Below are positions 1-14,880 of a stretch of 64,000 bases of DNA, piece after piece. Source of the stretch: Lunularia cruciata (lineage: Eukaryota; Streptophyta; Marchantiopsida; Lunulariales; Lunulariaceae); assembly GCA_948567375.1 (NCBI GenBank), contig OX419759.1, positions 1,961,303-2,025,302 on the forward strand. Reading direction: 5' to 3'. The number at the start of each line of letters is the position of its first letter. The stretch's first letter is position 1. The position numbers and the translations under genes are program-made. The notes under the pieces were generated by a model. That model saw nothing but the letters and a program-made list of their open reading frames with translations, made no database searches and was not told the origin of the DNA.

Positions 1-378
1 CATTTATACATGAGAAGCTATATAGGAAAAAGAGATGTCAAAGTTCTTGCTATCCTAAATTTGTATACAAGTTTTTCTCTGTACTTGATCCTCTTGCTTT
101 CAAACATCTGGTCAGAATGGATATGGCCTCTTTTGTGCCTTTATTAAATTTGATCAACGAGCAAGATGTCTCAAGAGAAGGAAGGAACCAGTACACACCA
201 AACACCTATGTGATGCCAAGTGGCATTAGCATTAGAGCATATCAGATCTAAAACCCCCTGATATATTTAGATGTTTTAGTTAACGGCAAACAAACCGTAG
301 ATGTTTAGTGCTTTAGTTGGCTACAAATTTGCTAACCCAGGGATTCTTTAAATTTTCTCAGCTCTTATCTACTGTTAG

Positions 379-462
379 TTTTTTCTTTTACAGTTTTTTT
401 TTTGTTTAGGAACATTACTATTTTTTCTTTTACAGTTTTTTTTTTGTTTAGGAACATTACTA
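379..462. repeat. 42-bp tandem duplication
   Basis: Two head-to-tail copies of a 42-bp T-rich unit (379-420 and 421-462) are identical, including a run of ten T. The pair lies just upstream of the 5' end of LINE copy A. Perfect identity implies a recent duplication. It may be replication slippage, or it may have arisen at the LINE insertion. Confidence 0.9.
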
Positions 463-471
463 CATTTGGGA

Positions 472-3400
472 GCTACGGGAGAGTGTGGAGATGGGAGAGG
501 AGAGGGAGTGATGTGAGAAGACATCTATAAGTCCTGAGTGCTCTCTAGCATATAACACTCAAATGAATAGTCAATGCTCTTCATATTTTTATTTCGGTTC
601 CATTGGTACCTAGATTGAAGACTATGGAGAATGGAGTAGAAAATTATGAGGATTTTTAGCTTTTTTAGGGTTTAGAGTGATCATTACTTATTGAGAGTGA
701 TGTCAGGAATTTAAATTTCCAATCTCTTGGTTTTCATGATTAAGTTCCATGGAATTTAGTTTGAAAATTTTGGAGATGTAAATTGAAAGTTATGAGAGTT
801 TGTAGGTTTTAGGGTTTGGAGAGATTGTTTTCTTAGGTGAGTTTGGATGTAAGGGATTGTGGTCTTGCAGATACGGGGAGATATGGAGAGGAGCATCATG
901 TTTTACTACAATTATTCTTGTGCTAGCCATGGCTACACCTTCCCATGTGAGCGGCTCGGGGTACACCATACCCAGAGTGTCACCGACGCTTTACCTTGCA
1001 AGAGGTAAAGACCCATGTAGGAAGGATGCACAAGGACTATGATTGGACCATTTTGGATGCCCACATGAGATGAGTGACCACATCAATAGCAATGACACTT
1101 GGGACTACACATGCTTCTTCTATTCCTTCTTTGATAGTTCTAGGGATATGATCGAGTCGTGAGAGTGGTTAGCTTCTCAGGCAAGTTGCATTTTGGGGTT
1201 ATTTGAGACTAGTTTTCCATGTCCACGTCTTTCCAAAGGCTACCTGCACACTCCTTGATGAGGCTAGATAGGCTTTGCCTACCACTTGATTTTTTGGCAT
1301 GTGATCCCTTGGACGAGTTAGCATGGTTCTTATTCCTCTTACTCCCTTGATGGTATCTTCGTTATGCTAGAGCGGGACGTGCGGGGCATAGAGAGGTGGC
1401 TGCTAGATTTTGTTGATTTTGGCGGGGGATTGGTTGGCCCTTCAGGAGGAGTCTATTAGGGCTCCACAATTTAATAGAAAGGCATCACCATAGGATACCA
1501 TAGAGTCCACTTGATTATGACGGTGTAGGACATTGGATCAAGCAGGAGAGTTTAGTAGAGCCGAGCACAAGCTCTACACTCTTTGTCTATGGCGAGTCTT
1601 ATTGATGAGATTATCTCTTCCCTATGCTCACTACATCCTTTAGTAGTAGAGGGACTACCACTAGAGGTCTTAGATTATCAGCCTAAGCAGCCTTTATGTC
1701 TTGATAGGTCATTATTTGCACAAGCATTATGCACTGCCCCTTGCTTTTCCTCAGGAGGCTTGTCAAAGATGGTTTATGAGCACCTTAGAGATTTCTTTTG
1801 GGCAGATGATCCTTCTAGTGGTTTTACCAAGTTGTTTTAGGTGGCTATAGCAATAATGAGAGGAGACATTCTTATGTCTATTAATCGGGTGTTAGGTGCT
1901 AGTTGATTTCTTGTGATGGAGAAGGACATGGGGAGCATTAGACTGATTGCTATTGGAGAGATCTTTTTGTGTTTGTTCAGTCGTACCATTGTCCTTCAGC
2001 ATTGTTCTCACTTTTGATAGCACCCCAGTCCACATCAGTTTGGAGTAGCTACACTTGGAGGATGTGAGGCTATATCTCTAGGCATTAAAGCACTCCTAGA
2101 TATCCATCCGGAGTGGGTCATCCTACAAGTGGATGTTAAGAACGCTTTTAATAATGTCTCATGGGCATCCATCTTTAGAGAGCTTAGGGAGGCTGGTAGA
2201 TCCTTGGTGAGTCTCATTCCTTTTGTGCGGTCTTTTTATGGCCCTCCTACTTCCCTTTACTACCAGCATGGTGGTTCATAGGAGGGAGTCACCGTCTTGG
2301 AGTCAGTTGTTGGTACACGTTAGGGAGATCCTTTGGGAGGATCCTTATTTGCCATGGCTCACTTAAGATCTCTCCTATCTACTACTTTGGCCATGCCAGG
2401 TTGTGTATTTCCCTCCTTGGCAGATGATACACACATCATAGGCCATGTAGATCAGATTAAGCAGGCCTTTGACTATTTGACTATCGAGCTACATCTCGTA
2501 GGTTTGAGGGTCAAAGTGTCAAAGTGTAAGGCATGGTCCCCTTTAGATATCCGTTCCTACCTTGAGTTTCCAGAGGGGTGTATCACATCCACATATAGAC
2601 TTTGTGTTCTTGGAGTGCTAGTAGGATTGGAGGATTTTGTCACATGCTTCTTAGACATTGCTCTTGCAAAGGATGTTCTCCATGTGGATGACCTTCCATT
2701 ACTAGGAGATCCGCAGGTGGCACTTGGTATACTCTCCTCCAGTATTGCTCGTCGACTATCCTACCTCATCCGTATAGTTCCTCCCTCATAGTCCTTCTTA
2801 TCACATTTGAGAGCATTTGATATGAGGATTATGGGAGTCTTTGGTGATATTATTGGACCATGGATGTTTGAGTGTGTGACAAGGGATTTGGCACATAGAC
2901 AGACAACTCTGCCAATCTCATGTGGTGGGGTTGGCTTGCTATCTATGGAGGAGACAACACCTATAACATTTTTGGGTAGTTGGGCTCTCTTGGCACCCCT
3001 ACTTTCCTCTCATTTTGTGGTTGCTGATAGGCCGGTTTTTTGATACTTATGTGACAGAGGTGGAGGGAGGATCCTTTTCTCTCCAAGTGTTATTGCGGTA
3101 GACGAGAGATAGTATTATCCTCACGAGCAGGAGAGGATTTTCCACCTTTTTCTTCTCTATCGTCAGATTGGACTAGAGGTTTATAGTCTTCCTTGATGGA
3201 GCGACACTGTGGGCATACACTACATTCTCTCTAAGTCAACTTGTCCATTCCTCAAGCTACTAGAGCACGTCTTTGCTCTTGCTCTGGCAAGGGTGCAGGC
3301 TCTTGGATCCTAGCTCGACCGTGCATTAGGGCATTCCGACTCGCACCAGCTACTTTCTCTAGAGTGATGAGGTTTTGCCTAGGTTTGGTCCACCCATCTG

Positions 3401-4146
3401 CATCTTCATTACTCATTTTTGAGTGTGGTTCTACACTAGATACAGCAGTGGTCCACATGACACGATGTCCTTTTGGAGGACAGAGGATAGCTACCCAGGA
3501 TGCCATTAGGGACATAGTGTTTCCTATGGCACGAGAGAGTGTATACTTGGCTTGGAGTGAGCGTTCGTATGCTTTGCGGACAACACGTGTTAGCATAGAC
3601 TTATACTTGGTCCAAGATGATCAGGTGACAATAGCGGATGTCGTGGTTATGGACCCTACGCGGGATACAGTTTTGGAGGAAATGATTATACATCCCCCTG
3701 GATGGGCGGCGAGTGTAGCAGTAGGTCGCAAGGTCACCTCTTTGTTCCTCTAGCCTTGGAGTTATATGGAGCGAGGGATACAACATTTGACACATTTGTC
3801 AGGGAGTGCATGAGAGCTTCTCATGTTAGGCGTTGGGGGTAACACTCTCACTCTCATACTTTGTAGCATATTTTAGATAACGTGTGTCCATTGCTCTATA
3901 GAGTGCAGTGGCTGGTGCAATCCATAGGAGAGCAATCACATTAGGTGATGTTTTTTTGGATACTCCAGTTGCGTATATACCGGAAGACTTGCATAGCTCG
4001 GATATCTTAGGTGCGGTAGGGCAGATTTCTCATATAGACCCTGTTGGGGTTTAGCCCCATGTTACCTTTTTTTTTTTTTGTCTATCCCTTGTATGGCTTG
4101 ATGGGTCTTCCCATCCTTTGCTTTTCCTAAGCGGTCGCCTTCTTAC
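472..4146 (+). mobile_element. LINE copy A, near full length, decayed (R2/NeSL-like, zinc finger + RT + REL endonuclease)
   Basis: Non-LTR retrotransposon of the same family as the copy at 33049-36748, which it matches from the 5' leader (GAGAGTGTGGAGA) to the 3' tail. The open frame is broken into pieces: an N-terminal region near 950-1560, RT near 2130-2620 with the catalytic block as LADDTHIIG, a thumb and linker region to about 3040, then a C-terminal part at 3241-3750 in another frame. That last part has the CxC...H...C knuckle and the ADVVVMDPTRD segment of a restriction-like endonuclease. The 3' end carries a near-perfect hairpin (GGGGTTTAGCCCC), a T tract, a second hairpin GATGGG-TCTT-CCCATC, and the terminal motif GCGGTCGCC. 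No clear target duplication was found. It has several stops and at least one frameshift, so it is inactive. Confidence 0.85.
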
Positions 4147-4956
4147 AGTATGACGAACGTTAAATCAACCAAGCTTAGGCGTCCAAAAGTTTCACGGGTA
4201 GCACAGATTGAGGTACTGTTGAATCTTGTTGCAAACTTAAAGTGCCGTTAAATGTACATACCTATTGTTGACTCCATTTCTGTGGAAACTTACCAAATCT
4301 GAACAGTTAAGACAAAACAGCACGAGGTCTTCTTATTTTAGGCGGTCACCTTATTCCAGACAGAAGAGAACCAGGTTTGTCATCGATCAGTTAAATAATG
4401 CACTGACCGGCCACGTCGACACATACGTCCAGGAGCGTCCGCGTCCTTGCATGTTAACTGGCATGACGTGATGGGTTGGTCACCAGCACCTTGATATGGG
4501 AAAGGAAGTGACTCGCGACGAACGTCTATTCCCTGGCGTTATGTAATTAATCGATGCCATCGGCGAATTCATCTTGGTCCTTAACTCCTACTTCTTGTTG
4601 TTCGAGATAATTACAACTGAAGGAAGTAAAGTTCCTACTCTCACGGTCCTCTAGGTAGTGAGAGTACGTTCACTAAGCTAGATCTTGCTGCTGCGAGTTT
4701 ATCAAGCGCAGCCAAATATGTAGGAAGTCACCAGTCAGTTACTTTCGGGAGTGCATCGGTAACTGATTAACTTGCGGGGTAATCGACGACGATAACGAAA
4801 CATACGACACTTCAATGTTTAGTTTACTGCTCAGTTTAAGATGATTAGGATGTAAAGCTGCTAAGAAATGATTAAAAGATTAGATTATACTGGAAGATAA
4901 GAGAAGATTCCAGGTTAGTTTCCGCAGGATCAGGGCATAAACCGCCGGATAAACGG
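4147..4956. other. Intergenic, presumed 5' region of the DEAD-box gene
   Basis: No gene recognised. The region lies between the LINE 3' end and the helicase start codon and presumably holds its promoter and leader. A short segment at about 4333-4352 (GGCGGTCACCTTATT) resembles the LINE terminal motif, but it is too short to call. Confidence 0.5.
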
Positions 4957-8069
<3,113 letters not shown>

Positions 8070-9130
8070 AGTCATTGAGTACAGGACATGAACAGTCATG
8101 GTAGCTTCCTAGTTTAGTGCCTGACGTAACCGGGCCACTCTTACTTGACTGCACCGTAAAACTCATGCGGAACTGAAGAACCTGGAAATGAATGAAAGGA
8201 AAGAACTGAAGAAACCTTGTAAAGTTTGCAGATTGCGCGATAATTTTGGCTGATTGGTAATAGCGTCATGATTCCACCGATTGGTTCGCGCACAATGTTC
8301 CAAATATCGTGCACAGCCGGAAGATCTACCGTTGAACGAAACTAAGGGAGAGCAAGATTAGGATGCAAAATTTACTCTATTAAATCTGGCTGGTAGTGGT
8401 GTCGGCTGTCCTTTGAAACATGTACGATACGTGACGTTTCAACTTAGCCTTGATCATCATGAGAACCCAGATTTCAACCGCCAAAGGATCTCCGTACTCT
8501 CTCATCTATGCCAGTAATAGCAGTAGTACCATTGCACGGCTCAGGTAACCAGAACTAATTCCAGGCAACTCCGAATGCGCAACGCTTAGAGAATGGGTAA
8601 ACTTGTAGCATAAGCACTTCTAATTTGTTGTGAGCTATGGACCAACCCCATTGTTTCACCCAGTAGGATCTACAAAATCGCCCTAAGGATCCGAAGGCCT
8701 CCAGGGGCTTTATTGTATGTGTAAATGCACGATGACTAGATAGTTCTGCAATAAAACACTGAAGCAAATTTGGAAGCAAATTTGGAGGTTCTCATTCTAG
8801 CAAATTTGGAGGTATCGCTTGTCGTTTTTAGCTACAAGTAATAATCTCATGTCTCAATTAGGTATCGGTCGTTTCAGATCTTGCTCAAACTATCATGAAA
8901 GAACAACCGCCTTTGAAGCGGACTAACAGTAGGAAGGGTACAAATAGAACGCAAAATAATCTACGACCTTCAGTCAAAGACCATATGACCAGGCAACGAT
9001 TTTTCTTGGACCACAGCCAAAAGTGTACAAAGCGTAGGCATCCCGTGTAGTAGCCCACATCCGTAGTAAAGCACTGTAGTCAATACGAAGCACAGTAGAT
9101 CCTAATAGCACTGCACCTCTCAAATGGAAG
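8070..9130. other. Intergenic, 3' flank of helicase gene
   Basis: No gene recognised. It presumably includes the helicase 3' untranslated region. The motif GCAAATTTGGA occurs three times near 8763-8812. Open frames here are short and have no recognisable domain. Confidence 0.5.
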
Positions 9131-9138
9131 GATCAGTC

Positions 9139-9400
9139 AATGATAATGTTGTCAAGGTCAATTCCAACGGAAACAGGGGCCTGATTTAACTCGGTAACAC
9201 CCTGAATAGGTGCAGAAGAAACGCGACGCACATAATGTCGTCAACGTCAGTTGTATTGGAAACAGAGCAGCATTAATGCCTGATTCAATCGCTGATTCTC
9301 AAGGTGGCGAAACGCGAGGCATATAATGTCGTCAAAGTCAATTCCATTGGAAACAGGGGAGCTTTTATGCCCGATTTAATGGCTAATATTCTCCGTAGTT
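9139..9400. repeat. Diverged tandem repeat, 3 units of about 90-95 bp
   Basis: Three units begin near 9141, 9232 and 9327. Each has the core TAATGTYGTCAA followed by GTCAATTCCAttGGAAACAG and then a TGCC/CTGATTTAA segment. The units differ by substitutions and small indels. No open frame runs through them. It is a minisatellite-like array in the helicase 3' flank. Confidence 0.8.
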
Positions 9401-9756
9401 AAAGAATAGCGACGCATACAGGACAACCAGAAGGATGAGAAAACTTTATAAAGACGGATAAAACCTACAAGGAAATGGAGTTAAATTTTAACCATTTAAA
9501 ACTGGGAAATAATTTTACTTATGGAATGTGAGAATATGTAAATGAAATACGTTATACACTAGGGCACTCGTACAAGTTTCATATACTTGATCGCTCTTCA
9601 ATTTTATACTTTATATAAAGAAATACGTAACCCGCCTATTTAAATTAAATAAACTATAAAATATAAAGTGGAATTGATACGTGTCATTTAGTATGGTAAG
9701 GTCGTTTGATTGCAATCAAAGTGGCTAATGTCATATCTTATACCAAATTTTACTCA

Positions 9757-9896
9757 CATATTGATAGGCTTAGCTCCATTTTACCCATTGATACTATTCG
9801 GGCTTAGCTCCATTTTACTTCTTTTGTCTCACCCTTGTACACGTTGATGGGTCTTCCCATCCTTTGTGTTTTCTGTATGGTCACCTTTTTCCACTT
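9757..9896 (+). mobile_element. LINE 3'-tail fragment (plus strand)
   Basis: Contains the family 3' hairpin GATGGG-TCTT-CCCATC near 9845-9860, preceded by a CTCACCCTTGTAC segment and followed by TATGGTCACCTTTTT. All of these match the ends of copies A and 33049-36748. The GGCTTAGCTCC element that precedes the tail is present twice (near 9767 and 9801). It abuts antisense LINE body sequence, so it is either a separate insertion or an inversion product. Confidence 0.75.
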
Positions 9897-12800
9897 AACT
9901 TCATATAACTCTAAGGTTAGAAGAATGGAGAAGAGACCTTGTTGCATATTGTTATACTTGGTTCTTAATGTTATAACTCTGTTTACTCCGACGAGACAAG
10001 TAATCATTCTTCAAACATTGCTTTGTGTGTGGGATGACCAACCATAACGTCCTCTATCATCATGTGTTTTGTCTTGGACTATATACTTTTACCTCAACTC
10101 ATGTCATTTGCAACACATACCAATTCTTCCTCCAAGTTGAATATCCACTCTTTTTCACTATCATAAACAACATATCTCTGATGGATTATGGATAGTTATA
10201 CTTTGTCTTCCAAAAGGATAACAAGTCACAATGACTCATATTACATCCAATGTAATATAATACTCACAAAAATATTACATCCAAGGTAATACAATACTCA
10301 CAAAATGAATGATGAAGACACCGATAGGTAGACCAAACCTAAGTGGAACCAATGGAGAAATGGAGAAAGTACCTAGTAAAAATTTGAATGCCTTAATATA
10401 AGATATAATTAAAATCTAAGACCATGTATGTTCCTAGAGAAGAACAAAGATATGCCCTAGTGGCTAAGAGATCATGGAATGTATTTTTCAACTAGAAGAA
10501 AATGTAAAAACTACTAAAAAATTTGGTCCATCAAAGAAGACTATAAACCCATGGTTCAAACAAAAAGCAAAAACATAGACTATGGACAAGCATCTTGTAC
10601 CTAAGGGGACAAACCATAAAGGATTAAAGATCATATTGTACTTGAGTGGACAATATGATCTGCCACAACAATACTTTGGAGAGAAAAGAATCTCTCATCA
10701 TCTTATTCAAGTACATCTCTAACAGTAGCCTATCAACAACCACAATATGAAAAGAGAACAAAAAGTACCAAGAGTGCTTCATTACCTAAAATTTCTATTC
10801 TTCCCTTCTCTTTCATAGATAGCAAGCCTAGCTACCCATATGAAATTGGTAGAGATCTTTATTTTTGTGCTTGGTACCCTATAACGCACTCAAAAGTCAT
10901 TGGTCCAATGATATCACAAAAGAATCTCATTATCCTCCTATCAAAAGCTCTCAAATATTAGAGGAAAGTCAAAGAAGGAGAAATTGGATAAAGTAGGTAG
11001 GTTGATCAAGAAGCAATGCTAGAATTAATCAAATGATGCTTGTAAATCTCCTAGAAGAAGAAGGCCATCTACATAAACTATATTCTTTGTAAGAGCAATG
11101 TCTAAAATGCATATGATAAAATCCACAAACCTACTAGCACTCCAAAAATTCATAAGTCATATATAAAGTATAAGACACCCCTTTGGAAGCTAAAGGTGAA
11201 GAAGAATAACTACAAGGAGCCATGTATTCCATCTTGACACCTTGACTCTTGAAACTAAAAGATGAAACTTGATAGGAAAGTTGTCAAAGCCTTGCATACT
11301 TTGATATACAAAGCTCCCAATGTATATATTGCTTGCAAAGAAGTGAAAGACACAACCTAGTGTGGCTAAAGTAGTAAGAAAAATGAGCTAAAAATGAGCC
11401 ATACCATATGGTGATCTCTCTAATGGATCTTCTTTTTGTATATTGGCAAGTAATATAAAACAATAACAACTTCTTGTGAAAATTTAACTGCAATAAAGAG
11501 AAGAAGGAGAACCAAAAAAGGACCACATGAAAGTAATAAGATTTCACAAGGATCAAATGGCCTCCTAATCTCTTTAGAGATGGATGCACATAAGATGAAA
11601 TTTAAATTATTCTCACCATCACCATTTGTTCAACCCAACCTAGGTGATATTTAAGAGTGCTCTAACATCAAAAAATGTTACATCACAATTTCCTAATATA
11701 ACAACTTAAAACTAATATGAACTAAAATGTGGTTGAAAGAAAATGGTATGGCTAACAAGACACACTAAAATCTCCCCAATTACAATTGGTCTAATGCACC
11801 TTGTATCCTTCTCCATCATGAGAACTAGACTAGCACTTAGGACATAATTAATTGATGTAGGAATCTCTCTCCTTGTTGTTGTTATAATGACCTTAAACAA
11901 TTCTACTAGAAGGATCATCTATTTGGAATAAATCTCTAAGATGCTCATGATCCATGCTTACAAACCTCTTGAGGAGGTGCATAAGGTCATGCAAAATGCA
12001 TGGGCAAAATTCAATTTCTCAAGATATAATAACTCCTTAGATTTTACTCCCAAAACTCTAATAATACTCACTCTTATGGTGGAGGATGTGATAAGCATAA
12101 GGAGCAATAGTCTTGACTAGCCTCAAACAAAAGAGTTTACAGCTCTTGCTACTTTACTATTTTCTCCATCTTAACTCAAGACCCTCCATTGGCATACCAT
12201 TATAGTATCTTGTGAATAAAATTGTATTCTACAACATATAGCCCAAAAAAAACCTCTAATAAGGTAGGTTTAATCCTTAGTCCAAAATTCCAAAATCAAG
12301 CAGCCACTACTCTCTGCACCACATGCACTCCATCTTATATAACAAAGATACTATCATGAAATTAAGAGAAATAGAACAATACTAACTCATCCAAGGAATC
12401 ATGTGCCACTTGATTGAATGGTAAGCAAAAATTCTACTAGCCTCATCATGGAATGCACAAGGAAACCTACAAAATAAACATGGACATAGAAAACTAATTT
12501 CAAATAGCCCCAAAATACAACCCGTTTGAGATGCTAATCCCTTCAACAACTTAATTGTTATATTGAAATGGTCAATAAAAGAATAAACATAGTGTGTAAT
12601 TCCAAATTTCAATTATGTCATATAGCCATCCACCTTGCATGTACATCCTAAGTGGTCCAATTATAATACTAATATTTCTCCCATATGTGTCTTTACCTAT
12701 GAGGTAAACTCCAAGTGGTCCAATTATAATACTTGTGTATTTTTCCATATGTGGTCTTTATTATGAGATAAGTCTATGACATATTGAAGCATGGTATATC

Positions 12801-13290
12801 TTACACCACTTTAGGTGGTCAAAAAAAATAACACAAGTATTACAAATGCTCAAGCGTGTATCTCAATGCACTTGCACAACCCCCACATATCACACTTTAT
12901 ATGAGTAAATGCTAACTTCCAAAACACAAAAATTATAAACATTTATAACTTTTATTTACTATTTGTATGAACTTTCTAATTATTTTCTACTAAAAATAAT
13001 AGATTAGACCAAAATAAACCAATGAAAAATAGATTAAACCAATAGATTAGAAATAGAAGATCCCAATGCATTACTCTCATACTAAAGCAAACACTAAAAA
13101 CCCCAAAAATCTCTAAGTAATCTCATATCTTCTTACAAATTTTGCTATAGTCTCAATTTGAGTACTAAGTGGAACTCAAAGTGAAAATCTATAGAATTAC
13201 CTATTTTTTTATGGCCTATATGACCTAGTGTACATCTGGACATTACATTAAGACATTATTCTTTCTTCCTTCTTCTCACTCCTCCTCGGA
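9897..13290 (-). mobile_element. Old antisense LINE copy, near full length, heavily decayed
   Basis: Read on the minus strand this follows the LINE copies collinearly but with strong divergence. Matches are: the C-terminal region near 9900-9960; the endonuclease/knuckle region near 10140-10350; the thumb region near 10820-10975; RT-flanking sequence near 11540-11580 and 11700-11960; the N-terminal region near 12360-12540; the zinc-finger region near 12645-12800; and leader sequence near 13140-13280. Only short open frames remain. Minus-strand piece 9804-10007 still reads MQQGLF...LELYEV like the C-terminus of younger copies. The element's own 3' tail is missing on this side. It is much older than copy A or the copy at 33049. 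Confidence 0.7.
12647..12775 (-). repeat. 64-bp tandem duplication inside old LINE (zinc-finger region)
   Basis: The segment starting CCTAAGTGGTCCAATTATAA at 12647 recurs about 64 bp later (12710). Both halves match, in reverse complement, the zinc-finger codons of the intact family (CPVCHRHF...THVGRMH). The two units have since diverged from each other, so the duplication is not recent. Confidence 0.7.
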
Positions 13291-14880
13291 CCTCAATATT
13301 AAAGAGATCCCTTTAGTGATTTTATGGAGTTGTACTAAGTAGTTGAAGCAATAGTGAGGGGGAGATTCCTACATTCATGAAATACAAGATAGATGCTAGA
13401 TGCTAGTCTACTTCTCAGTAGAATAAATAAAAAAGAGACACTAAATTGTTATTGAAGAGGTCTTATTGCAACTTATTGATCACACCAGTAACTTGCTATA
13501 CCCGTCCTACTCCTCAATAAATTATACATCGAATTCTATACACCAGATGATACATCTAATCGTACCCCTCTTTCCAACATTGCCTCAATACATTATGTAT
13601 CGAATTCCACTAGACGTATAGAGGAAAGTGAAGACTTATAATTGGCAAGCGCCAAACCGCGAGAACTTGCATTTGTAAGTTCTTATTGGTTTTAAAAATG
13701 GGAGAAAGCTCAATACCCTTCTATTCCATACCGAAAAGTACCGTAGATTATCACTTCCACTAAAACCTCCTCTCCTCCGTACAAATTAAGTATTGAACTT
13801 GCGAGAGTTGGAGCAACCGGGGTCTATACCACTAGCGATGGGTATGCCTGTTACGTAGGACGATTGCAATTTTTTTGCGGAGAAAATAAATCTAAAGATT
13901 TTGTTATATACTCCATGTATCACATGTTTATCGTGGAAAGCAGCCCGTATCGGCGTAAGGAACTAATCTTATTATATATTTTGGTCGTTCGCAACTGTGT
14001 AAAACGTAAAGCTTCTAAAATTCTTCTCTGAGCTGTTCTCAAAAAGTGAATTTCTAGTTATATACATAAATTATTCCAAAATATTATCTTAAAAGTGTGG
14101 ACTCTGTATGTGTTGAAGATTGGTATGATAAATAACATTGTATGTAGCACTTCCCCATCACACAATGAACTATATGTTCAACTTCAAATAAGATCAAGTG
14201 TGAACCTTCAGAATCTTATACTTTTTGGGAACTGTTGTGATTTCTTCTATAAACAAGGATATACAGTCATTTAATACCTAACTTTTCAAACTGGATGTTA
14301 GATTATGTTTTCGAATCTTTTCTTTTATGGATTCAAAAAAACAATAGCTTTATATCCGTATTCTAATATATATTTACAGGTATAGTTATATTGGATTCAT
14401 CAGTTTTCAATATGATTTTAGATTTATGATATGATATATATATAGTCTATGTGGACTTTTCAATTCATATATTCATTATATACCATGCACTATCCAAAGC
14501 ATAGGTGTTGCTTTTACATTGTTTCCAGGTTACATTTAAAACTGCGTTAATTCGACCAGGTGTTCTTAATCTTGTTTACATTACATATCCAGATGTTCTT
14601 TATCTAGTTTAGATTACATATCGTGCACAGCATTTGCATTCAATGAGTTCTGGATCCCCTGTTTGATGAGCGGCATCCGTTCTCATTTCTCTTTATCGAA
14701 AGCAATGAAACTTCTAAATGGGGTACATTGAAAGGAGATATTCCCCGGAGATGGTACCAGTTTCATCTAACAGTTCACTGATTTATAGTGGATGTTTAGG
14801 TTCTAAAGATCTTAAGGTATCTGTCTGAAGAAAGTTGACCATCTTTGTCTACAATCATCATCGTATGACATCTGCAGATA
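13291..14880. other. AT-rich stretch without recognised gene
   Basis: No convincing coding region on either strand. A short element, CCTCAATA-(A/C)ATTATacATCGAATTC, occurs twice (near 13512 and 13581). The segment separates two LINE copies and is probably decayed repeat sequence. Confidence 0.5.

Noticed and set aside
4333-4356. Possible further LINE tail unit before the DEAD-box gene
   Set aside because: Only about 15-20 bp resemble the terminal motif and the GATGGG/CCCATC hairpin is absent.
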